DNA from: Gnetum montanum
Taxonomy: Eukaryota; Streptophyta; Gnetopsida; Gnetales; Gnetaceae
Reading direction: 5' to 3'
DNA: 34,943 nt
Assembly (NCBI GenBank): GCA_015680685.1
Contig: MNCI01003306.1
Location: forward strand, 419,518-454,460
Shown one piece after another: positions 20,019 through 31,200 of the stretch (positions are counted from its first letter, which is position 1; each line of letters starts with the position of its first letter). The position numbers and the translations under genes were made by a program. The notes under the pieces are model-generated. The model was not told where the DNA came from, did not search any database, and was given only the letters and a program-made list of their open reading frames with translations.

Positions 20019-21065
20019 ACTAATTGCTTCTGTCTTTTTGCCTCAAAGTGGATTTTTCGGTGTATCATAACTTGCCCCGACCCGGGCCCATTCAAAAGTC
20101 AGTCTTGATAAACATCAAATTCCTACCGGCAAGGGTTGAGCTTTCCTAAAGTTTTCAGCGTTTAAGCTGCATAATCTTTTTCAAGATTACAAGCTTAGAG
20201 AGCACCATGAATTTTTTTTCAAGGAATAAATTTTTTTAAACTAAAAATAATCTTTAGATTTGTTGCTATACCATACTAGAAGGTTGAATTTAGATTTTAA
20301 AGATAATGCTAAAGAGAGGTAGGTTAATTGCTTAGCTCTCCAAGAATTCGGAGACAAAAAGTTGTCATATCTTAGCACACTTAAGCTATCATTATACTCC
20401 TTTATAATTCTTTTAAAGTATCATGTTGACTATATATCTTGGGAGTGTACTTTTAGAAGAATTCTTTTAAGTTCTAACACCTTAAAATTTAAACATAATG
20501 ATAAAACATGGTGTATTGCTCTTTTGGTGATCTAGAATTAAGCTATCTATATTCTCTTGCTTTCTCCATTTTCTTGCTTTCTCCATTTTTTTAGCTACTA
20601 AGCATGAAAAATTATTATAATCCTTGATGAAAATTCAATACAACCTTAAAGGTGATGGAAGCCAAAAATGCATGGTGATTCATCTTTTTATCTTGCAAGG
20701 GCAAATGAAAATGTTTGGTTAATCTAATTGCATAGAAAAAACCTATATCATCATCATTATTAGAGAATGATGTATATGGAATTGGCTATATGAATTTGTT
20801 TTTTTACCATTCACTTTTATAAGTGCCTAAAGCCAAATAAGCATTACTACCTAAGTCTTGGATATCCTTTTTTAAGCTTATAGACTAAGTTAACAAATTT
20901 GCCTTTTTGTTGTTTCTCCTCAATTTTAATAAAACAATATCTTAACATGTATTTTCTCTGATCTTCTCTTTGTTATCTTTCTTCAACTTTAACCAAACAA
21001 TGTCTTTAACATCATATCTCTATTCTTTTGTTTGGTGTTTCTCCTCAACTTTAATACAACATAAT
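20019..21065. other. ORC1 3' flank and AT-rich intergenic DNA
   Basis: An AATAAA at about 20224-20229 could be the ORC1 polyadenylation signal. The rest is AT-rich, with no gene recognised, up to the LTR at 21066. Confidence 0.5.
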
Positions 21066-21621
21066 TGTAACAATGTTGCCTTGACGTTGTCTAGCATCGT
21101 AAGGAATTCACTAAGATCCAATGGATTTGGGGTGGAAGATTTGGGAAATATGCCTCTAACAAGTAAGCAACACAAATGAAAGTGTAAGTAGAAACATAGC
21201 TTCTTAATATGTATATGGGAATGCACCTTAGGGAGAATGACTAACTTCAAGTAAGCAACCTCATAGACAACATTTGTAGCATAGAAACAATGCATCTATT
21301 AGGGGGCACCTCACCCCTAAATCCCTCATGATCTGGTACAACGTTCGGCTTGGCATTGCACCAAAACTATTCAATCATGGTTACCTACATATCTACAACT
21401 GTCGTAGAATTAGGGCCATGTAGTTCTCCTAGTGAGGGTAGTATCAAGAGAACTTAAAGAGACTTGCAGTAGGAGGGTGTCTTGTTGCTGGCTTGGTATT
21501 GCCAAGCTAGGATGGGTTTTCTAACACTTGAGAGCCACCCAAGGGAGCCTTAGAGTGTTCCATGGCTCCTGAACGAATGGGGAGAGCCTAGGAGAACCAT
21601 CACCCTGAGACATCTCTCACA
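21066..21621 (-). mobile_element. LTR (3' LTR in element orientation)
   Basis: It matches 26985-27561 along its length (for example GGAATTCACTAAGATC, ATGTAGTTCTCCTAGTGAGG and GAGACATCTCTCACA in both) and has TGT...ACA ends. The short ORFs on it are not genes. Confidence 0.88.
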
Positions 21622-21633
21622 ATCCTCCTTTGC
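21622..21633 (-). other. Polypurine tract of the 21-27 kb element
   Basis: On the - strand GCAAAGGAGGAT directly precedes the LTR start TGTGAGAGATG. Confidence 0.65.
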
Positions 21634-23897
21634 ACAAAAGAAGTGATGTCCTTAGAGTGGAGCCTAGGATGACTTTGAGAGTACACTTCAAGTATGGGTT
21701 TGGAACTTTGTCAAATCTGGAGAATTCATTAACTCAATTGACGCTAGGCTTGAAGGAAGGTACCAACCCCAATACCTGATACATCCTTCCATCCAATGCC
21801 TTGCATGAAACATAAAAGGCACTTGGAGGAACCCCAAAGACTTTTCCTACCCTATGACAAGTGGGAGTAGTCCAATCCAAAAGGGCCAATGTCTCTAAGG
21901 CATCCCCTAGATTCGTCCCTTCTTAGGTCTAGAGACTTATCTTTTTGCGTAGGCCCATACCTATGCAGGACGACACTCTTCTTCCATAAGTTTAGTTGAG
22001 GTCCTTTGTGAATGGCATCTTAGCATCCATCGATTTTCTTGATTTTTTTTCTTTTTTCATTGATTTTGAGGGCTCACTAGGGCCACTACCCATGGTGATG
22101 GACTTGAGAACATAAAATTGAGAGGGAGAACCTGCTCCAAAAGAGCTATGTCTCTGCAAGCAACTCACACTTGCCAGAACTCCACATTTTGCTTCTCACA
22201 TCCAGACCCATGGGGTCTCACTAGTGTAACCATCTAAGCACTGAATCTGCGTGTCTATACCGTGCACATTTTTTTCCATGTCTATTCAAGTTGGTATGAA
22301 GGGAGTCAAGCATGTTGTCCCTTGAAAACAAGGTACAAGGGTAGATCTTTTGAGCTTGACCTTGTCATTTGCAGACACACTAGCATTGCAATCCTCATTT
22401 CACCATCCAACACTATTTCATTTCCATAGCCAGAAGGGAAGATCCAAAATTTCTTTGGAAAGCTTCTCCAAGAGGCTACCATAGCATACAAACCCAATCT
22501 GTCATCAACATCCTTTGGGATTCTCTAACATCGAGAACATCTGCTCGAATGCTAGAACAAGTGGAGGATATGTTGGGTAGCCAACCTCAAGACAATCTTC
22601 CATACACGTCTCATGTCAATCGCTACCACATCATTGATTGTACCCATAATGTCCTATTCGTGGAAAAGGATCAACCACACTTGCAACTTACAAGTTATCT
22701 TCCCACTCTGAGATATGAGACAAGCACCATTTTCTGAACACTTGGTCCAAGAAAGCATGTAGAATCATCTTTGAGGGCAGTCACAATCATGAATTCTCCA
22801 AGGAACATCTAGGTTCCCAGAATCTGAATTTTTCTACCATGTCAGGAACAACCACAACTCCCGATCAAAACCTTTCGTTGGATTTTTGAACCTGAAGAAA
22901 AGATCCTCTTTGGGAGGTTTCTTTCGTAGGCAAGTACAACAATCTAACTGCACCTTACCCATGATACATAACCAAGTAATCCACATAGCCAACACAACTG
23001 TATTGTCAAACTGCTACCAATTGAGGGAAGACATGGATTCACAAGTCTTACCCACATTCAATTCCACCTTAAGAACAACTTGAGAAGTGAAAGAGTTCAT
23101 CCCTCAAAATTTTACCAAGAGGGATTTCTATTTCATCCTCGGAGATTTGGGCTTTCGTTTCATACATCCTAATCCAACTTGTTTACAACAATTGTGGTGC
23201 ACATGGCCCCATCACTGCCTATTACCATCCGAGCTAACAACAGGCACAAAGTCAACAAGAACATTTTGCCCATAGGAGGACTAGGACCTCAAGATAGCTT
23301 TACAAAAAATGGGCTGCACCAACATCAACTACCAACTCAAAACAATACACGACTTGTCCCTGAAGGGTTTACAATAAGGATGGTCTACTAGAGAACCCTA
23401 ACAAGGAAGTCTCTTTGGAGCCCCAATAGCTGCGAGAGAGTACATAAGATCATGCCTTGTTTACAAGAGAGGAGATATATGCATTTTGGCTACATAAGCA
23501 ACACAGCCTCACAAGGGAGGTTTCATGAATTCCACCAGGGTAACAACATTGTCTTTGAAAACAACCCCCAAGAGTTCAAGAACATGGGACCACTGCTCGG
23601 AACAAGTCCCAAACATCAATTGCTTCTAGATCCCATCTAGGGAACAACTGTCTCAATACAACCTACGTTATTATTTCAGAAATTGGAGAGGACATCCATC
23701 GGAATGGAAAAATGATCCCTCATAGGATTAGAGAATTACCAAGTAATATGGTGCTCAACCCTTCTATCCCACTAGAGAGGTTAGGACACTAACATGATTT
23801 AATAATACACTAGAGAAATGGGACAATACATTAGGAAGAGACAGTGTGATACATCAATGTATGTAAGGAACAGAGTACATGGAGGAGATTGGGCGAG

Positions 23898-24075
23898 ACA
23901 CCATAGCTTGCTAGGCACAATAAGTCCCAAGTTATGAAATCACACCATAGTCCATAAGGCACCAATAAATTCCAAGCCATGAGAGCGCATCATAGCCCTT
24001 AGAAGCATCAAAAGCAACTAGTCACGAGAGCACACCATCATCCATGAAGCACCAGAAGCTCCCAATCATGAGAGC
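23898..24075. repeat. Degenerate 44-45-bp tandem repeat, about four units
   Basis: Units start CACCATAG, CACCATAG, CATCATAG and CACCATCA and each ends in a form of CATGAGAGCA. They lie in the interior of the LTR element, between short meaningless ORFs. Confidence 0.7.
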
Positions 24076-26970
24076 ATAGGCTCAAGTGTTTTCGAGCACA
24101 TCCATGTCCACTAGGCAAGGCTAACAAGAGAAGTCACAATTTCTATAATTGTAACATCATTTATTCAAGGATGGACCACCATCCCAATGTTTGCAAAACT
24201 GCTCCACAATCACATCCAACATGGAAGAGGGAATCTAGGTGCCAATACCCAGAACTCAACTCAACTCCACAGCTAGACATAGCAGCATCACCTTGATTTG
24301 CATTTTAGTCTACCATTGCAATTCACATGGCCACTATGAACCACCCACTATCAAGATCAAGCTCATTGAACCAATTTGTTTGAGTTTCAGGCTACATACC
24401 ACCATCAATCACCTGTGGATAAGATTTTTGCCAGTTTAGGAACCCAAGAGGAAGTGTTTCCAAAACTTGTCCTATCTCAAGAACATTCACCGAAGGACAC
24501 ACCATCATGGCATGCCAATATCACCAAGAACACAAGGCATCAGTTCAAAAGCACCTTGGGCAAGGACATGCCCCAACCTGCTCATTACAACACCATATCT
24601 CAACAAAGAATTTTCCATGGGGCTTTCAACAGAATTACACATCAAGGCACAAAGGTCGCTTACAATATAGAGAGGAGGTGCGTTAAGAACAAGCACTAGG
24701 AAAACACCATACATCAAGCTTGGCCTTGTCATAGGGTGTGGCATAGGCCTACAACAAGGAGACAACTAACTCACATAGGGCAATAACATGTAGCGCTTTG
24801 TGTGCATAAACTGTCAAAACTGAGTACATCACAAGGTTACATTACAATCTCACACACCCGAGGATAGGAATACATTTAGTGAGCACCATACATGGCATTC
24901 GGGAATGCTACCCAGGCCTAGAAGGCTTTAGGACAAGCTACTCAAGCCCATCCTAAGTTGAAAGATTTAGGACACTAGGAGCACACGAAGGTTGCACCAT
25001 GTTGTTCTGAGAAAAACCTGTCTTTGTCTCTGCATGTGCATGAACATCTATCACACTGCACTCATTGCACAACTGCCATCGAATGAAACAAATTAGGACA
25101 TGAATGCAACGATTGAATAACGGGGCACACCAACTGAGTATCCACCACCTGCCACTGTGGGACCTCAAGGCATTGGCCACTCCTGGGCCATGAGTATCTG
25201 GCATGGCCAAGGATACAATCTTATGCCATTTGCTAACCCAATATCTGTAGGGTCTAGGATGGATCATTATCCTCTGTTAGTGCTCGCCCAGCACTGAGAG
25301 GCAAACAAATCATGATGTACCTACTGTTTCATCACAACCAAGGTGCTAATAAATCCACAACCCAATGTTGGGATTCTGAGACCACATAACCAATTCATGA
25401 AGGCCTCAAGAGCACACATCCTCCCCATAGACATAGTGCTCATAGAATCAATTGAGGTCACCACTGGTTGCATCTTTGTACCTGTGTTGCTTGCAAGACC
25501 AAGACAACAACTTAGAAATAAAGAAGTTAGCAGGAACATGATTAGCACAACAACCTCATATACAACCATCAGGCATGATCATACAATAGAGAAATATCAC
25601 TCTTGCAAAATCATAAAGAGCAAGACCTCAACAACATGCATAGAGATCAATCATGCAAAATATTGATGGATCAATTAGATACAATTACACAAAAGAATTT
25701 ATCATGAGGCACACCTAGAGAGAACTAGAACACTCTCAAAATTCCAAGATTCACATACAACAAACATTCCCAACCACTGACACTAGTTCCCACTAGGATC
25801 AAAATCTCAACACATTCATAAGAGGCATGGGCAATAGAGAATCGTAATCTCAACTCAGAAATAAGGAGGGAGACCAAGGTCTAGCCAACAATAGGTCTCA
25901 AGAAAGCTTCAATTCTTGCTACGATGAGCAACATCAAGGAGGATGCGTTCACAAGAAAGACTCTCATCAAAAGAGGTGAGGTCTCAGCAAGAACCAACAA
26001 TAGGATGACCTACTCCAAAAGGTCTCCAGATCAAACTATCCAAAGAAATGTCATCAATGAAAGGAGTGATGCCACAAAACCAAGGGCAACCCAACCAGCT
26101 CAAACAAGGGAGGACCACTCACGAAAGGTTTGCAACAAGGGCAATCATGCCCAAAGCACAAGACAATAAACATTTGGGTTTGGGATGGCACAAACAGCCT
26201 CCAAATGCATCCTCAACAATCCCAACAACAAATCATCACACCATGTAGAACACAAAGCCTTGTGTTACGAACAATAGACACGATGCAGAATTTGAAAACA
26301 CAATTAAGAAGGACACATATACACAACTAGACAAATATACAATCGCAAACACGAACGTATGAAGTCTACCAGCAACGGTCTTAATCTACCTAGAACAAGG
26401 CTCACCAAGAGTACATGTCCAAAGGCCCTCCATCCTGAGGTACCTAGGAACCAACATGTCCCAATATGTAATTTCCATACTCACTATATCTAGGGTGAAT
26501 GGGAGTGCAAGGATACCACATCCTGCACAATTCAATCAATGCCATCTTAATGCATGTCATTTGAGTGGAAACTAAAGTGGAGACTAGGTTCGATTCATTC
26601 CAGATGACTAGAGATCAAAGATAAGAGCTCGTCGAGCAACAATAATTTGTGAGTTGCCAGTAGCATTCTCCTCTATCATATCAAATAAAACCACAACTGG
26701 TCCAACCACAAGTAAACAAGTGGAGAACAATACCACAACGCAATCGTATACATCTTCAAGAAGAACAACAAAAATCAGTTGCTCACAACATAACATTAAC
26801 CCCCTCATGAAGAGCGTAAAAATCTTACCATGAGGCAACTCTTCTAAGAACACATAAGGATATGATCATAGATCACCTAGATATCAATTCAAAAGGACCA
26901 TTAATAGCATAACCTTGATCGTGTAACACAACCAAAGGGCACATGCATATAGCAACACAATTACAAAAAT

Positions 26971-26982
26971 GCTTTGATAACA
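26971..26982 (-). other. Primer-binding site, tRNA-iMet type
   Basis: On the - strand TGTTATCAAAGC lies two bases after the LTR end (...GTTACA). It agrees with TGGTATCAGAGC, the common iMet primer site, at 10 of 12 positions. Confidence 0.7.
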
Positions 26983-26984
26983 TC

Positions 26985-27561
26985 TGTAACAACGTTGCCC
27001 TGACGTTGTTTGGCACCCGAAGGAATTCACTAAGATCTAATGGATTTGGGATGGAAGACCTGGGGAATACGCCTCTAACAAGCAAGCAACCCAAATGAAG
27101 GTGCAAGCAAAAACACAGCTTCTTAATACGTATATGGGAATGCACCTCAGGAAGAATGACCAACTCCAAGCAAGGACTTTGCAAACAAGTACACAAGCAA
27201 CCATGTAGACAACATTGGGAGTAGAGAAACAATGCATCTACCAAGAGCTACCTCACCCTAGACGCCTCACAATTTGATACAAGGCTCAACTTGGCATTGT
27301 ACCAAAGCTATCCACTCTTGGCTGCCTACATATTTATGACCACTGTAAAATCAAGACCATGTAGTTCTCCTAGTGAGGGTAGTATGAATAGAACTTAAAG
27401 AGAGTTGCAATAGAAGGGTGTCTTGCTACTGACTTAGTACCACTAAGCCAAGATGGGTTTTCTAACACTTCAGAGCTACCCAAGGGAGCCCTAGAGTGTT
27501 CCATGGCCCTCAAGCCATGGGGAGAGCCTAGGAGAACCACCACCATAAGACATCTCTCACA
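26985..27561 (-). mobile_element. LTR (5' LTR in element orientation)
   Basis: Partner of 21066-21621. It is slightly longer, because of an extra stretch around 27170-27205 (CAAGGACTTTGCAAACAAG) absent from the other LTR. The ends are again TGT...ACA. Confidence 0.88.
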
Positions 27562-28283
27562 ATAACACACTTGTTTTTTGAAGTTCTTAGTAAATAGCAA
27601 AATTGTTTAAAAAAGAACTTCGATAAATTAAAATTTAAAACTTAATCATGATTAACAATGTAATTAACAATGAAATAGTATTTTACAAATTAAAGGTACT
27701 TAAAGCTTAACTAAGAACTTGTTAGGATTAATCTAAAACTTCAGAACTATATTGACAAGGTTCACTTCATTGATATGATTTTCATTATTGATTTTTTCTA
27801 TTTCATCTATTGTGAGATATTGCAAACTTAACATTAAGTACGGTTAAGCAATATTAATCTAAAAAAGGCCTTATTTTTAATATGAAGCATATAAATTTTG
27901 AATTATCAGCATTGCAAGAATTTATTTGTTAGCGAAGTACAATTTTCGTAATCTTACTGAAACAAGGGAAAAAAGCTAAAAGCAAGTTTCATGAGTAATG
28001 CAGCAACATATAGATAGAGCTCTTTTAAATTATTCATTTGTTGCCAAATATCAAGGACTCTTTTATATATAAACATTTAAATTTCATTACTTTTCACGAC
28101 TTTAAGACAGCATTATGTAGCGAAATATGTCCCGGAAATTGTACTAAATGCTGTCTTGACAAATCCTATAAAGAAAAACCTAAATCCAGAAATTTGAAAA
28201 ATCAGAACACCATAAAATTACAATTGCGAAAGCTGCAAAACGAGTGGGTACATAATTGCTACAATACAGCATGTTAGAGCTAT
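27562..28283. other. AT-rich intergenic DNA and CHMP7 3' flank
   Basis: No gene is seen. The right end should include the CHMP7 3' UTR; no clear AATAAA was found on the - strand. The 79-residue ORF at 28038-28277 (+) has no recognisable character. Confidence 0.5.
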
Positions 28284-31200
28284 CTAGCTAGGCTCAAGCT
28301 CCAACTTTGAAAGCTTTTGACAGACCGAGTCAGCCATTTCAAGTGTTTCAGTTTTATTATAAGCAGCAGAATGTTGGGGTTTCAGGCCTGGAATAGATTT
28401 TTCAACCAATCCACCTATTGGTTCTAATTCCAACTCAAGCTCAGCTAATTCATGTTCAAGCTCTCTATCTTCGATTTCAGTAGCTGCAACTGGCATTGAC
28501 TCTGCATATGTATTTTCACAAAGAAAGATTTTGCATCAGCCACATTCTAAAAGACAAATGCAAACCACAAAGGCATCACTATGACAATTCATAACAATTC
28601 ATGTAACAAATCTGCTTAATAGCCATTTAAAGACATCATTAAATAAGGAGAGAGAAAAAACATGCAAAATAGAAAGACAGCCCTGTTAACATACAAGTTC
28701 TGGAAATAATCAACTGAGGACAACAGTAGGTTTGAGAAGGGTGTTGGAACCTGAAATAAGTGAAACATAGGTATACGCCAAGATTTATAGAAGTTTATAA
28801 CTCAGTGCTACCTTGTAGAATCAAACTGGTGGTCTAGGGTTACCAGGCCCAGAATTGTACCACTAAGCTAACACCTCATTGTTAACAATGGTAGGTTTGA
28901 GACTCAACGTGAACATTATTTTTCATGTACCAATTCTGAAGGAATAAATTAACGGTTACTATTCACATTTATGAGAAATGTTTTTAAGCATATTTATGCA
29001 TGGGATATTTCTCTCTTAAGAGGGAGATGACTGAATGGCTTTGAACTCGAGTCTTGAAAACCCAGCATTGTGAAAAGTGAAAGCTATCAAGGTTTGAATC
29101 CCCCTTTTTCCTTTTCATTTTCGTTCATTGTATTGAATGCTTTGTTTTAATTAAGTCATACAAATCAATGTTGCATATAACTCGTTGTGTTTTAGTTCAA
29201 CTGTAAGATAGGATTCCAATGAAAACAAAGCCTAGCAAGGTAGCTGTAAATGACTCCCTCTTAAATCTGTGGTGTGACTATGAGAAATGAAATAATATTA
29301 CCTGAAGATGAATATGGTATGATTATAAAATTCTTGCAAAAAAAAAAAAAAAAAAAAAAACACGAGCAATGTATGGTACAAGTAAAGGAATGAAACCATC
29401 TTTATCTATTACTTGTAGCTCTGATATTTTTCAATGAGGCATAGCCCAATTACAATGTGCATGTCACAGGTTCAAGTCCAAGGGGTATGCCAACAGCTGG
29501 CCATAGAAAAATCAGTCAAATCCTTTGCTACCTTAATTGATTAACCCATGTTAGAAGAGTTGGATTTCTATGTAATGACGGACTGCCAGCATGGGCATTC
29601 ATTAAAGTATCTACAAAAATAATTACAGATAATTATCCTTTTTTGCCTTATCACATCAACATGAGATTTTTTGTTTTTGATTGATTTGACATTATGTTCA
29701 AAGTTGACTGCCTATTAGACAACTACTTGAACAGTTGTAACTGTAACTCTAGTTATAGATCATGGTAAAAACTAGCCAACTGTAACCATAGTTTCAGCAG
29801 ATAATTATGAAACTTACCAAGAAATTCTTCTAAATGCTTCTGTGATGCAATAGCTTCATCAAGGCCATCAATACCCGCATGTATTTCTTCAATGTCAAGT
29901 GAATGTTCTTTTAGGCATTGTGCCCCAACTTTCATAGCTTCAACAACCTGGGAATTAATTTAATAGATCATATAATGAAATTCAATGATCAGGCATGCAT
30001 ACGCAATAAACATTGTCACCTTGTTACATGAAACAATAACTTCATCAAACATGGGATTAACTATCAAATTAACCTTTTTTGTTGACTCAGCATCGGCAAT
30101 CACTCTAAGAATTTCTTCTACTTTATCAATAAATCCCTGGCATTTTTCTTTCCTGGCAAAAGCCACCTTCTTATTTCGCAGGTGTCGAAGAGCAGCTTGT
30201 TTGTGTCCTGCCTTGGCTTCTTTGATTGCTAGATCACTTACCCTGTAAGATATTTGAGCTCCAAAGTTTAAATTTAACATAATTGTATGAACCAGAATCT
30301 CTGCCCTTTTTAGCAAATATCTTTGTGTTACTTGGGTAAAAAATATAAATGGACAATGCCATACTACTAGTGAACTTTATTATGTAGAGCATTTTAAAGT
30401 ACGCCAATGCAACAAAATTCTATTTCTTCAAATATTGTACGCTATGTAAAAGGAAATGACAAGAAAATGTCAGTATGATGTTCCGTCAGGATCCAACTGT
30501 GCTACACAGTTATCATGTTTATGTACCTGCTTAAGCAATAAAAATAACATGGTGGACTATAAATATAATTCACATAAAGAGTGTAAAAAAGGCAATTCTT
30601 TTCTTTTAGAACAATTATAATGAATAAAGACTACCACAAAGTAAATACTCTTACGCTTCATATCTTTTTTCAATAACGTCTAGCTGGGACTGAAGCTTAT
30701 CCTGTATCCATTGCAAATGCAACATATCACAGTCAAATTCTGAAACACTTGTGATTGTTGTTTTGGGCTCCACAGATATTTTTATGCCCTAAAAATAAAC
30801 AAGAAAAAATGTTACACGTACCCCAGCTTCAGAAGAAAAGCAATGATTACTTAAACTATTTACAACAATTGCATTCATAGTTACGGTACTAAGGCTTGAA
30901 AAAAGTTATGGTGTACATGAATGCATTTGTTATTCTTGATTTTAATATGTTGAGCCCTTTTGCATCTTATTAAGCAACCTATCAGCACACTGGCTTCCTC
31001 AGATCCTCCACAGTAATCTTGAAATCTTCCTATAGTCATAACACAAAAACTGGACCAGCAGGTTTCATTTAAAGATCTTGTAATCTGGTCTGCCTTTTCC
31101 TGCAAAGAACAAAATAAACTTACTAGAAAAAAGAAGTTACAAGAAACTTACAAAATCTAATTGGTCCATTTGATTAGTCATTGTGCTTCATTTGTAATAT

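Larger units (their letters stand above)
21066..27561 (-). mobile_element. Non-autonomous LTR element (LARD-like), 6.5 kb
   Basis: Two direct LTRs (21066-21621 and 26985-27561) enclose 5.4 kb. The flanking pentamers ATAAT and ATAAC are a near-match target-site duplication. The primer-binding site and polypurine tract both indicate - orientation, with an iMet-type primer as is usual in Ty1/copia. In the interior I found only short ORFs on both strands and no gag, integrase or reverse-transcriptase motif. One GATGTTGATGAC (DVDD) near 22505 sits in a context unlike reverse transcriptase. It is either a large retrotransposon derivative or an element too decayed to read. It separates ORC1 from CHMP7. 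Confidence 0.8.

Noticed and set aside
22306-22510. YVDD-like reverse-transcriptase motif (DVDD) on the - strand
   Set aside because: The neighbouring translation (GLYAMVASWRSFPKKFW...) lacks every other reverse-transcriptase block.
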